Virus record (IMG/VR): IMGVR_UViG_3300047463_000012
Span: 1-35,447 of that record
Direction: 5' to 3' (one strand)
From: a virus
DNA length: 35,447 bases
The position numbers were made by a program, and so were the translations under genes. Below the pieces are notes generated by a model, which worked only from the letters and a program-made list of their open reading frames with translations, was not told where the DNA came from and did no database searches. Below are positions 1 through 8,519 of this stretch, in pieces; within the stretch, counting starts at the first letter, position 1, and every line of letters starts with the position of its first letter.

Positions 1-1
1 A

Positions 2-2062
2 CAGATTGAATATGCAGTTACGCACCAAGCCGATACCCCCGAGCCGTTGTGGAGGGGTGTGCTATCAATTGCAAATTTGTGTGAGGACAGGGAAAAAGCA
101 ATCCACATTGTCTCTCAAGGGCATCCGAAATATGACCCCAATGAAACCGACCGCAAGGCACGGCTAACCAAAGGGCCGTATACCTGTGAAGTATTCAAGA
201 AAAATAACCCTGACCTGTGCGCCAACTGCCCACACAACGGCAAGATCAAGTCCCCGATTGTTTTAGGACAGGATATTGCCCGCGCTGAAGAGCCTAAGCC
301 CGTAGAAGAAAGCGGAGAGGAAACACCCCAACCCGTGCTATCACCTCTCCCATGGCCGTATTTCAGGGGTAAGAATGGTGGGATTTATATCGAAGCGGCG
401 GGTGAAGGTGAGAAACCGGAAGTAGTTTATGAGCATGACTTGACCCTTGTTAAACGTATGATTGACCCTACTCTGGGGGAATGCGCTTGGTTGCGTCGTA
501 CGCTACCGAGGGACGGCATCAAAGAGTTCTCCATGCCTATGTCGGCCATGACATCGAAAGAGGAGATGCGTAAAGCACTACCTACCAACGGTATTTTGGG
601 TTCGGCAAAACAACTGGAGAAAATAACCAACTACCTGATACGGGTAGCAAAGGAAATGCAACTGGAGAAAAAGGCTGAACAAATGAGAGTACAATTTGGA
701 TGGACAGAAGAGAATAACAAGATAATCGTAGGAGACCGTGAGATCAGTGTTTCGGGTATCTCGTATAGCCCACCGTCTTCCACAACGAAATCCGAAGCCC
801 ACAAGATGATAGCTGTAGGGTCGTTTAGCAAATGGAAAGACATATTCAATACCTACGCCATGCCGGGTTTTGAAACACACGCATTTACCACGTTGACGGC
901 ATTTGGCGCACCCCTGATGAAGTTCTTGAATATCAAGGGCTGTGCAATCAATCTGATCAATAACAACTCCGGCACGGGCAAATCAACCGTCCTGCACATG
1001 ATGAATAGCGTGATCGGCCACCCTGAAGACCTATGCTTGCAGTGGAAGGATACTTATCACACAATTATCTACAAGCTCGGCATCATGAATAACTTTGCAG
1101 TCGGCATTGACGAAGTAACCAAGATGAACGCAGAGGTTCTATCTGATCTGCTATATAGCGTAACACAAGGCCGTGGCAAAGACCGCATGAAGGCATCGAC
1201 AAACGAGATGAGGCTTAACCATACCAAGTGGGCATTGCCGATTGTCACCACGTCAAACAGCAGCGTCAGGGATAAGATTGCCTCCCTCAAATCTACCTAC
1301 GACGGCGAGATGATGCGGCTTATGGAGTTTCGGATTGACCTGACCGACAACATCCCCAAAGAAAAAGCAGCAGAAATCTTCGGTGCCTTGTATGAAAACT
1401 ACGGTCACGCCGCCGACATCTACTGTAGCTATCTTGTGCAAAACAGGGATAAGTGCATTGAGCTAGTCCGCAAAGTGCAGTACAAATTGGACAAGGATAT
1501 TGGCTTTCAGTCACGGGAGCGGTTCTGGTCGGCACAGGCAGCTTGTAACATAGCTGGCGGGTTGATTGCTCAAAGTCTCGGCCTACACGACTACGACATG
1601 CAGAAGGTCTATCAGTGGGCTGTAGAGGAACTGACTGGTATGCGCAACAATAATGTGGCTCCGGTCGTGTCTCCGGCTGTTGTGATTGGCGAGTTTATCA
1701 ACCTGCACATGATGAATACGCTGGTGGTTAATGGCAATATGGACTCCCGCACCAACCTGCACTCCATGCCTATTATGGAACCGAGGGGGCCGTTGATCTG
1801 CCGCTTTGAGCCGGATACCAACCTGCTATTCGTAGGGGCTAAAAGCTTTAAGGAATACTGCTCTAAACAGCAGATAACGTATGACGATTTGCTCCGTCAG
1901 ATGGCTGAAGAGGGGTTATTTCGTGGCACAATCCGCAAGCGTATGACTAAGGGTTCTAAGATGGTCGGCGCTCCAGTCCACGCCCTGATGATCGACTGCT
2001 CGAAAGGCGGCTTTGTAACCGTCGAAGATTATATTGCCAAGCAGGAACCGGCAACCGTATAA
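2..2062 (+). CDS. Phage primase-helicase, C-terminal part (5' partial), DUF927/SF3-like ATPase
   Basis: The frame is open to the left edge (codons in frame from base 2), so the N-terminal primase portion lies outside the window; the TTG at 47 is unlikely to be the true start. Counting from the codon at 47, residues 1-75 hold a conserved primase-type segment with a Cys cluster (C47, C58, C61) followed by GKIKSPIVLG. Residues 280-420 form a P-loop ATPase with Walker A SGTGKST (about 308-314) and Walker B AVGIDE (about 351-356), as in DUF927/D5-like helicases. The expected role is priming and unwinding of phage DNA. It is the only plus-strand gene seen and ends at a rho-independent terminator, so it probably closes an early replication operon. 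The helicase call is firm; the exact primase subfamily is inferred. Confidence 0.85.
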   Translation, partial: QIEYAVTHQADTPEPLWRGVLSIANLCEDREKAIHIVSQGHPKYDPNETDRKARLTKGPYTCEVFKKNNPDLCANCPHNGKIKSPIVLGQDIARAEEPKPVEESGEETPQPVLSPLPWPYFRGKNGGIYIEAAGEGEKPEVVYEHDLTLVKRMIDPTLGECAWLRRTLPRDGIKEFSMPMSAMTSKEEMRKALPTNGILGSAKQLEKITNYLIRVAKEMQLEKKAEQMRVQFGWTEENNKIIVGDREISVSGISYSPPSSTTKSEAHKMIAVGSFSKWKDIFNTYAMPGFETHAFTTLTAFGAPLMKFLNIKGCAINLINNNSGTGKSTVLHMMNSVIGHPEDLCLQWKDTYHTIIYKLGIMNNFAVGIDEVTKMNAEVLSDLLYSVTQGRGKDRMKASTNEMRLNHTKWALPIVTTSNSSVRDKIASLKSTYDGEMMRLMEFRIDLTDNIPKEKAAEIFGALYENYGHAADIYCSYLVQNRDKCIELVRKVQYKLDKDIGFQSRERFWSAQAACNIAGGLIAQSLGLHDYDMQKVYQWAVEELTGMRNNNVAPVVSPAVVIGEFINLHMMNTLVVNGNMDSRTNLHSMPIMEPRGPLICRFEPDTNLLFVGAKSFKEYCSKQQITYDDLLRQMAEEGLFRGTIRKRMTKGSKMVGAPVHALMIDCSKGGFVTVEDYIAKQEPATV

Positions 2063-2070
2063 TTCATCTC

Positions 2071-2086
2071 AGCGAATTTCTTCGCT
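2071..2086 (-). other. Small hairpin with GNRA loop at the 3' end of the late transcript
   Basis: AGCGAA and TTCGCT form a 6-bp perfect stem. On the minus strand the loop is GAAA, a stable GNRA tetraloop. It lies about 50 nt beyond the stop codon of the last late gene. No T tract follows, so it could be a 3' stabilising or processing element rather than a terminator. This is inferred from sequence only. Confidence 0.35.
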
Positions 2087-2104
2087 ACTCCTCCTGTGGT
2101 ATTC

Positions 2105-2132
2105 ACCCCCGCGCAATGCGGGGGTTTTTTTA
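2105..2132 (+). terminator. Rho-independent terminator of the replication operon
   Basis: An 8-bp GC-rich stem (2105-2112 with 2118-2125, five consecutive C:G pairs) has a 5-nt loop and is followed by seven Ts (2125-2131). It lies 42 nt after the primase-helicase stop codon. Read on the minus strand it has no T tract, so it acts mainly for plus-strand transcription and keeps it from entering the convergent late genes. Confidence 0.85.
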
Positions 2133-2133
2133 T

Positions 2134-5100
2134 TTAGTCCCTATCCATTAAGTACGGACGGTATCTCTTACTTACTACGAGGCCGCGATCAGCTATATCA
2201 GCATCGGTCATTTTACGTTTAACTGATTGGTTCAGTGTTTGATTTGTAATTGGATTCATGGGGTATTTGTCGTTAAACTTATCAATCTCATCCCTGATAC
2301 TGTCTTCCTTGTCAAAATCTTCATCCATTACAGCGCGGTCGTACAAGTCGATAAGATGTTTGCGTTCCTGCTCAACTTCAACCTCAATACCTTTACGGGC
2401 AATATTATCTCTGGTTTGCAACGCAATTTCTTGGGGGGTATAGCCGAGCATCTGCGCAGCTATATTACCGATATTAACTTCATCTTTTTCAAACACTTGT
2501 TTACCTGACGGTGTTTTTACACCCTCACTGAAATACCTACGAGCAACAGCTAAATTGCGGATACCTGCGGGAGCAAGAGCTTCAAAAGTCCTTTCGTAAT
2601 CGCCCCTATTCCAGTAATCCCATGCTTTACCCACATTCATAGCCATGCCCGCAGAAGGGCCAAGTAGTTCAATCATATATTGCTGCAATTCCGACGAAGC
2701 TTGAGGGGATTGTTTAATTGCAATATCGCGGAAGAACAGATCGTTCAATGACAGGCTGGAATGCAAGTCGGCGCGTGTAGCCCAACTTGCGGGGCCGTAA
2801 GTAACTATATCGGCAATGGCTTTGCTATTGAAAGTCTGTTTCAACCATTCATGGAACCACAGGTCTTTATTTTTCCGTAACAGTTTATCTTCGTCGTCGT
2901 CATCAAGGTGCCCAAACATAGCGGCCATCTCAATTGCAGCCGACACAAGCCACGGCATACCAGCAACACCAGCAAAAGTACCAACCATACCTAACATACC
3001 GGTGAGGCGAATCTTGGCGGCTTTAGCCATAGCACGTGCGGTATCGCGTTCCTCCGGGGTGAGATTTTTATCAAACTGTAGGGCATAGTAATTTGCAATT
3101 ATGTCGTAAGCGCTTTTACCCATATAAAACATCATTTCAATTGGGAAACGCTTAAACTGCATAATAACTTTAAGCCCCTTATGCTGCATAAATCCGGGGG
3201 CGTTAGCTTTACCGTAGTTCCCCAAGGCACGTATAGATATATCCCATGCTTTCTGAATTGCTTCTTCATGGGTATCGCCTTCACCCCTTGCTAATTTATA
3301 CGACGACATAGCAGTAGTTTCACGGGATACTTTTTCCATTGAATGAAACAGTCCAGCCGACATTTGATTGGCGAACGATAAAACCTTCCCACCAATTCCC
3401 GATTTCCTTTTTGCTATAGCATCCGACGTATTACGCAACCCCGGCATAAAATCCATAGACAGAGTAGAGTCAAAAGCATTCATAAACTCAAGCTGTTCGT
3501 ATGCACGGCGCAGGTCAAAAGCATTTTTTTGATCATCTGGGACTTTGTCACGCAAGTTAGCCAACACCTTAAACAAATCCATGTTGTCCCGGTCGTATAT
3601 GGACAGTTCTTCTTTCTGGTGTTGTTTTACAGCTTTGCGTACAATTTCTTCCGCTTCAGCAAATATGTTCTCAAATTTGGGAACAACCCTATCGTACGTT
3701 GGAAATGTAACCGCTCCATTATTCCAACTAATACCAGACTTAGTAATTGAACCGATGGTTCTAGTTAGTTCAGAAGTTATTTTTGTATTACTAGATTTAG
3801 TAAACTGCGCGGACATTTCCGGCAGTGCAATTGTAGGCACACTCAATAGCTGGTTCAATGCCGATTTCGGTGCCGATAGATAGTAATAAAAACTAATGTT
3901 TGTAACACCATTTACCAGTCTGGCAAAAGGGTCGTTGGGGTCTTCGGGACGAAGCATGTTGTCTATGCGGTTCCGCAACGACTCTATAACAATAGCCAGT
4001 TGATTTTGGTTAGGCATTCCCTTTATGGCTTCTCTGGCCGAATCAACCGCGTTCAACGCCGCCGTTGAATATTTCATACGTGCCAACTGCCGTGATGAGT
4101 GGTATGTAAAGTTAGCAAAATTCCTATATGCGTCAGGGCTGTAACCCGCCGTACCTTTACGCGGCAAGAAGTGTTTGCGCAATGACATCTCTGGCAGCAG
4201 TTCCAAATACGCCGAGTAGATGTCTTTCATAAGTTCAGCACGATCACCCTTGATGTCGGCTTCGTCTACGAGCTTGATAACTTCCTTGATAAACGTGCTA
4301 CCCTTTTGTATCGTGTCCATTACTTGGTTTATGCCGTAACCAGACTCGATATTCTCCACCCCCATTTGTTTATAGGCTTTGAGTTTCTTAGCTTGTTCAT
4401 ATGGAGTTTCCGACATATCAAAAACGTAGTCGGGGTCAGTTTTCTTACCAATACGAATCCAATACTCCCCACGACGAACTAAGGGTACATAGGGTTCAAT
4501 TTTACCCTCACGTTCAAACTGCAAACGGATGCCCGCCATAGTCCGTCTTTTTGTAGCTTCCCACGCAGCTTTGGCATTTTTGGCCGCTACCGGTGTCATT
4601 TCAGAAAAATCAGGTCTTTCACCAAAAGAGCTTTCCACACGATTTAACAGATAAGATAGAGTCAAATCTCTGCGACCGTCATAAAACTTTATGATGTCTT
4701 TATATAGTTTTTGTGCCCCATTGATCTTACCAAGTTCCGTCCATGCCTCCGCAATTACGCTATTCTTATTACGACCTTCTTGGGTAGAAGCATCAGCCTC
4801 TACTATGGTTGAAGCGTGAAGTACCTCATGCAGAAACTTTGCGCCAGATGGATTGGTTGCCAGCAAATTAGTCCACGGCACAAGAGTCTTATCACCCTCC
4901 TTCAACATTGTTTGGAAGGCACCGTCCATCATCATGATATTGTCAACCGCGTCCGATATACTACGGATTTCACCACCAAACATCTGTTTTAAGTGATGCG
5001 GAGTAGTTGTATACGCAAGAGCACGGGTAAAGGCATCTTTGCTGCTGGAATTAAATGCTGTTTTCAGCACCTCGGCTATCGGCCCGACACTGCGGGCTTT

Positions 5101-8100
5101 CAATCCTTCACTTGCGGCATAAGCTACATCCTGCCAAACGCTCGTACCCACATTAAGCCCCGCGCCGAATTTAGGCGGCACGGCATTTTTCATATGCTCG
5201 GCGTCGTCCCTAATGGTCTGCTTTACCTTCAAAACTTCCTGTTCGGTAGGCAGCACGTTACGAGGCACAGTCGGCGACACCGACAGGATTTCACTTATGA
5301 TTTTATCTATCTTGTCGTATTGATTTTTGGGCCTACCAACAAAACCAAAAGCCTTGCGTATTGCGTCAACAATCCGATCCCAAGCGCTTCTAATCATGCC
5401 TTTAGGTTTGCCCAACGGCATAGCCCGCAGTAAATCTTGGAAGTCTTCATTGCCGACAAATTCAGCAGTAAATTCTTGCAACGATTTTGCAGCGTACTTA
5501 CCTTCGTAGGTATCTTTAATCTGCGGCTCTAATGCGGTATATATAGCTTGCAGTTCTTTAGTAAGAGGATGTTTCGGGTCTTGAACTACGTGGTAGAGCG
5601 CTGCATGAGTAGCTTCGTGCAGTAATGTATGTTCATCCAGATTTTGCGGGTCAATAATTATTCTGTCGCTTTTAGGGTAATACAGTCCCGCTGCGTCTTC
5701 TTCACCCAGCAATCTTGTAGGAAGTATCTCAACCGTAGTTTTATCCAGCACATCCAAAACTTTACGCGCATATGTTCTTACAATAGGGTTTGATCCCGTA
5801 TTAGCAAGGATGGCAATTGCAACTTTGAGATTATTCTGGCGCAGGTTATCTATTACCGGGCGCGACAGTTTTATGCTGCCGACTTTACTATCCCCAGTAA
5901 GTGCATAATTATCTTTAGGTTTCTTCTTACGAGTTTGTTTTTCCGGTGCTATGTCTTTTAGTTCTGCCCTAAGTTCATTCAAGACGCGGTTTTTGTTTTC
6001 CATTGCGTCTTCAATATCAGCTATATCGTCTCCAATATCAGCTTGCTCATCTAGGGTTTTGGCAGCTTTTTGCTTGTCTTGAGCTTGTTTGAGTTGATAA
6101 TCAAACGCGGATAGTTCGTTTTCAAGCTTTTGAATTTTTCCTTTAAGCTGTGTCTCTTTATTAGTTTGTGTGCGGCTACGGATTTTTTGCAAATCTTTAC
6201 GCGCTGAATCCAATACATCAGCAGGCAAATTAAGCTTGGCAAGTTGTTTTATAGCCGTGCGACGTTCTTTACTTTTTGTAGCCGATTCGCCTGTAGAAGC
6301 GGTTATTTCTTCTGCCATGTCTACAAGATATTTGATATGGTCGAGCGCAGACGCTGGGTTATTTGCAGCAACTGCTTGTTTTATTGTATTTACCGAATCA
6401 TTTAGATAGTCAAGGTCTTCGGCCTCAGGAGCTTCGGTCTTGGGCGCTTTTTTCGGTTTTTCTTTTGGCGCTTCGGTCTTAGGCGCTTCGGTCTTAGGCG
6501 CTTCGGTCTTAGGTTCTTCTTTTGGCGGCTCTACAATAGGTTCCGCACCGAGTTCACCAAGTTTAGTTCTTAATTGTTCAACCAGTGCCGCCTGATATTC
6601 AGCAGTAGGGGCTTTGTTTCTCCGACCCGGTGTTATACCAAGATCACGCAGTGCGTCTCTTAGATCAGTTACAAACTTACGCTCACGAAGAATCTTAGAC
6701 GTGCCGCTATCGTACATCCCAACCAAAACCTGCGCTTTCTGCGCGGGAGTGCGTATACCTTCTTCTAATGCAGGACGCTCCAATTCTTTTTTGCGTATAT
6801 CAATAATTTCTTTTTGCGCAGCATTGTAGGAGTCATTTGCAGCTTTCAGCTTTTTTCTGGCTAAAATAAGTTTTGGATCGTCATAAGCTAAAGCACCTTC
6901 GGCTTTATCAAACGCTTTTTGTGCGGCATTAAGTTTTTTACTGGCGGCAAGAAAATTTTTAGTTGCTTCAAGAAATTTATCTCTTTCTTCTAATGCAGGA
7001 CGCTCGTTTCCTTCTCCCTCAACAGCCCCCGCAGCAGGCTCGACAGCAGTTCCCACTCCGGTAGCCCTAGCATCAACAGTTCCTTCTCCAGCGGGCGGCG
7101 CTGATGGTACAGACTCAGAAACGCCTTCTCCAGCAGCGGGTTGTCCAGTTGCTCCAGCAGGTGCTGGTTCGGTAACAACAGGTCTTGCAGCGACATTAGC
7201 AGCCTCCTCCTCGTTTTGTTTATCAGCGGCTCTTTGTTCCGCAATTACTTCTTTTGCTTTATTTAGGGCTTCCTCTTCTGGAATCCCACTATCCATAAAT
7301 TGTTGAGCTAATTCACGTACTTCAACATCACGTACTTCTTCGGGGGTAGCCGTCACACCCGCTTGTTTCATCTCAGCAGCAGTAGCCATATCAGCAAGGC
7401 GTGTAGCTTCTGCCTCACGAGCACGAGCAGCCAAGTCTCCAGTAGGCGCAGTCTGTTCAATCAACTGATCAAGCGCAGACTTAGGTTCAGCCACACCAGC
7501 TTTACCGCCTAAGCCACCAAGTCCCCCACCAATCCCGCCAAGCCCTATACCGCCGACTAAGCCAAGACCAGCAGCAGTGCCGACCCCTTGCATGAGTTGT
7601 CTAGTTGGGTCGGCGGCAGAAACTTCAAGGTTAGCAAATGCCTGTCCACCACCTTCCTCCAACATTTCCGGTACTGCTTCACCCAGCGCACCTTTTACAG
7701 CGCCAGTAAACAAACCAGTTTTGGGGGCTTTACCAATCAATGCTTTTTCAAGCGTGGTTCCGCCCGGCAGACGCTGCGCCAATACAGATGTAGCACCCGC
7801 TTCAAATGCAGCACGGCGACCGATAGTTAGGGCTTGTTGGTGCGCATCTTGGTCAGATAGACCTTGTTTCTTGTAGGCATCAAAGGCGTCTTTATACGCA
7901 TCTGAACCAATGTCTGTACCTTGCATTAGCGCACCGACACCGACTGCGGCACCTACACCGGTTCTAGTAGCTGCTTTTTCTACCCCCGCTTTGGCAGCGT
8001 CTGCAAATAATTTTGCATATCCAAGTTCTACGCCTTTGGCCGCATACCTTCCTGCACCAGCAGGGAGGATCATATTTGGTATTTGTTCAGCAAGAAACGT

Positions 8101-8511
8101 AGACAACAAAGCCGGATCGGTTATGGTTTCTCCGATAGCGGTACCAAATTCACTAAGCACACCTTTTTCAGCGGCTTCTTGTATTTTTTGTGCCCGAGCA
8201 GCTTCTCTGGCTTTTAGCCCTTCAGATTTTTTGGCCTCAAAATACTTTTCTACATCTTTACCAAATCCCTCTACCGGCCCGGTTTCTTGAGAAATACCGG
8301 CGAGCCTACTTAACTGCCCCGGAAACTGCGCTAGCTTACCCGCACCAGCACCCAATGCAACGAGAGGATCAGTTACAGCTTCTAAGTAATTACGTTCTTT
8401 TTGGGTTGGTGCGGGGGCTTGGTATTTATTGAACCGGCGTAGCAGTTCAGTTTGCGTAATATCGTCAGGTACCCCCGTAACAAGAGTACCATCAGGCATT
8501 CTTACATCCAT
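2134..8511 (-). CDS. Giant internal virion / DNA-ejection protein (gp16-like position) with HExxH metallopeptidase motif
   Basis: This 2125-residue protein starts with a conserved phage N-terminus (MPDGT...TGVPDDIT). A hydrophobic Gly-rich stretch lies around 310-340, a charged coiled-coil region around 510-590, TEAPK tandem repeats around 665-695, and more coiled coil to about 850. HEATH at 965-969 is followed about 50 residues later by QEFTAEF, consistent with a zinc metallopeptidase. The long C-terminal half ends with membrane-like segments near 1835-1860 and an acidic DDDDED run. As the last and largest late gene, after GNAT and 904-aa virion proteins, it sits where T7 gp16 sits; T7 gp16 is ejected and spans the envelope. 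A GGAG box 6 nt upstream supports the start. Virion ejection is inferred from size, position and composition; no lysozyme-like transglycosylase was recognised. Confidence 0.75.
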   Translation of the reverse strand: MDVRMPDGTLVTGVPDDITQTELLRRFNKYQAPAPTQKERNYLEAVTDPLVALGAGAGKLAQFPGQLSRLAGISQETGPVEGFGKDVEKYFEAKKSEGLKAREAARAQKIQEAAEKGVLSEFGTAIGETITDPALLSTFLAEQIPNMILPAGAGRYAAKGVELGYAKLFADAAKAGVEKAATRTGVGAAVGVGALMQGTDIGSDAYKDAFDAYKKQGLSDQDAHQQALTIGRRAAFEAGATSVLAQRLPGGTTLEKALIGKAPKTGLFTGAVKGALGEAVPEMLEEGGGQAFANLEVSAADPTRQLMQGVGTAAGLGLVGGIGLGGIGGGLGGLGGKAGVAEPKSALDQLIEQTAPTGDLAARAREAEATRLADMATAAEMKQAGVTATPEEVRDVEVRELAQQFMDSGIPEEEALNKAKEVIAEQRAADKQNEEEAANVAARPVVTEPAPAGATGQPAAGEGVSESVPSAPPAGEGTVDARATGVGTAVEPAAGAVEGEGNERPALEERDKFLEATKNFLAASKKLNAAQKAFDKAEGALAYDDPKLILARKKLKAANDSYNAAQKEIIDIRKKELERPALEEGIRTPAQKAQVLVGMYDSGTSKILRERKFVTDLRDALRDLGITPGRRNKAPTAEYQAALVEQLRTKLGELGAEPIVEPPKEEPKTEAPKTEAPKTEAPKEKPKKAPKTEAPEAEDLDYLNDSVNTIKQAVAANNPASALDHIKYLVDMAEEITASTGESATKSKERRTAIKQLAKLNLPADVLDSARKDLQKIRSRTQTNKETQLKGKIQKLENELSAFDYQLKQAQDKQKAAKTLDEQADIGDDIADIEDAMENKNRVLNELRAELKDIAPEKQTRKKKPKDNYALTGDSKVGSIKLSRPVIDNLRQNNLKVAIAILANTGSNPIVRTYARKVLDVLDKTTVEILPTRLLGEEDAAGLYYPKSDRIIIDPQNLDEHTLLHEATHAALYHVVQDPKHPLTKELQAIYTALEPQIKDTYEGKYAAKSLQEFTAEFVGNEDFQDLLRAMPLGKPKGMIRSAWDRIVDAIRKAFGFVGRPKNQYDKIDKIISEILSVSPTVPRNVLPTEQEVLKVKQTIRDDAEHMKNAVPPKFGAGLNVGTSVWQDVAYAASEGLKARSVGPIAEVLKTAFNSSSKDAFTRALAYTTTPHHLKQMFGGEIRSISDAVDNIMMMDGAFQTMLKEGDKTLVPWTNLLATNPSGAKFLHEVLHASTIVEADASTQEGRNKNSVIAEAWTELGKINGAQKLYKDIIKFYDGRRDLTLSYLLNRVESSFGERPDFSEMTPVAAKNAKAAWEATKRRTMAGIRLQFEREGKIEPYVPLVRRGEYWIRIGKKTDPDYVFDMSETPYEQAKKLKAYKQMGVENIESGYGINQVMDTIQKGSTFIKEVIKLVDEADIKGDRAELMKDIYSAYLELLPEMSLRKHFLPRKGTAGYSPDAYRNFANFTYHSSRQLARMKYSTAALNAVDSAREAIKGMPNQNQLAIVIESLRNRIDNMLRPEDPNDPFARLVNGVTNISFYYYLSAPKSALNQLLSVPTIALPEMSAQFTKSSNTKITSELTRTIGSITKSGISWNNGAVTFPTYDRVVPKFENIFAEAEEIVRKAVKQHQKEELSIYDRDNMDLFKVLANLRDKVPDDQKNAFDLRRAYEQLEFMNAFDSTLSMDFMPGLRNTSDAIAKRKSGIGGKVLSFANQMSAGLFHSMEKVSRETTAMSSYKLARGEGDTHEEAIQKAWDISIRALGNYGKANAPGFMQHKGLKVIMQFKRFPIEMMFYMGKSAYDIIANYYALQFDKNLTPEERDTARAMAKAAKIRLTGMLGMVGTFAGVAGMPWLVSAAIEMAAMFGHLDDDDEDKLLRKNKDLWFHEWLKQTFNSKAIADIVTYGPASWATRADLHSSLSLNDLFFRDIAIKQSPQASSELQQYMIELLGPSAGMAMNVGKAWDYWNRGDYERTFEALAPAGIRNLAVARRYFSEGVKTPSGKQVFEKDEVNIGNIAAQMLGYTPQEIALQTRDNIARKGIEVEVEQERKHLIDLYDRAVMDEDFDKEDSIRDEIDKFNDKYPMNPITNQTLNQSVKRKMTDADIADRGLVVSKRYRPYLMDRD
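6471..6515 (-). repeat. 15-bp tandem repeat encoding TEAPK units
   Basis: Three tandem 15-bp units (plus-strand CTTCGGTCTTAGGCG, the last with two changes) encode TEAPK repeats. A degenerate fourth copy lies at 6432-6446. The repeat is in frame inside the giant virion protein and forms a flexible Pro/Lys/Glu linker. Copy number could vary by slippage. Confidence 0.85.
6760..7005 (-). repeat. 21-bp perfect direct repeat pair flanking a coiled-coil segment
   Basis: Two identical 21-bp copies lie at 6760-6780 and 6985-7005, 225 bp (75 codons) apart and in frame. Each encodes ERPALEE in the giant virion protein. The Lys/Ala-rich segment between them is coiled-coil-like. The pair is a likely site for in-frame deletion or duplication of this segment. 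Confidence 0.8.
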
Positions 8512-8519
8512 GGTTACTC

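Noticed and set aside
2105-2132. Convergent hairpin as a bidirectional terminator
   Set aside because: The T tract is present only for plus-strand transcription; the minus-strand side is followed by mixed sequence.
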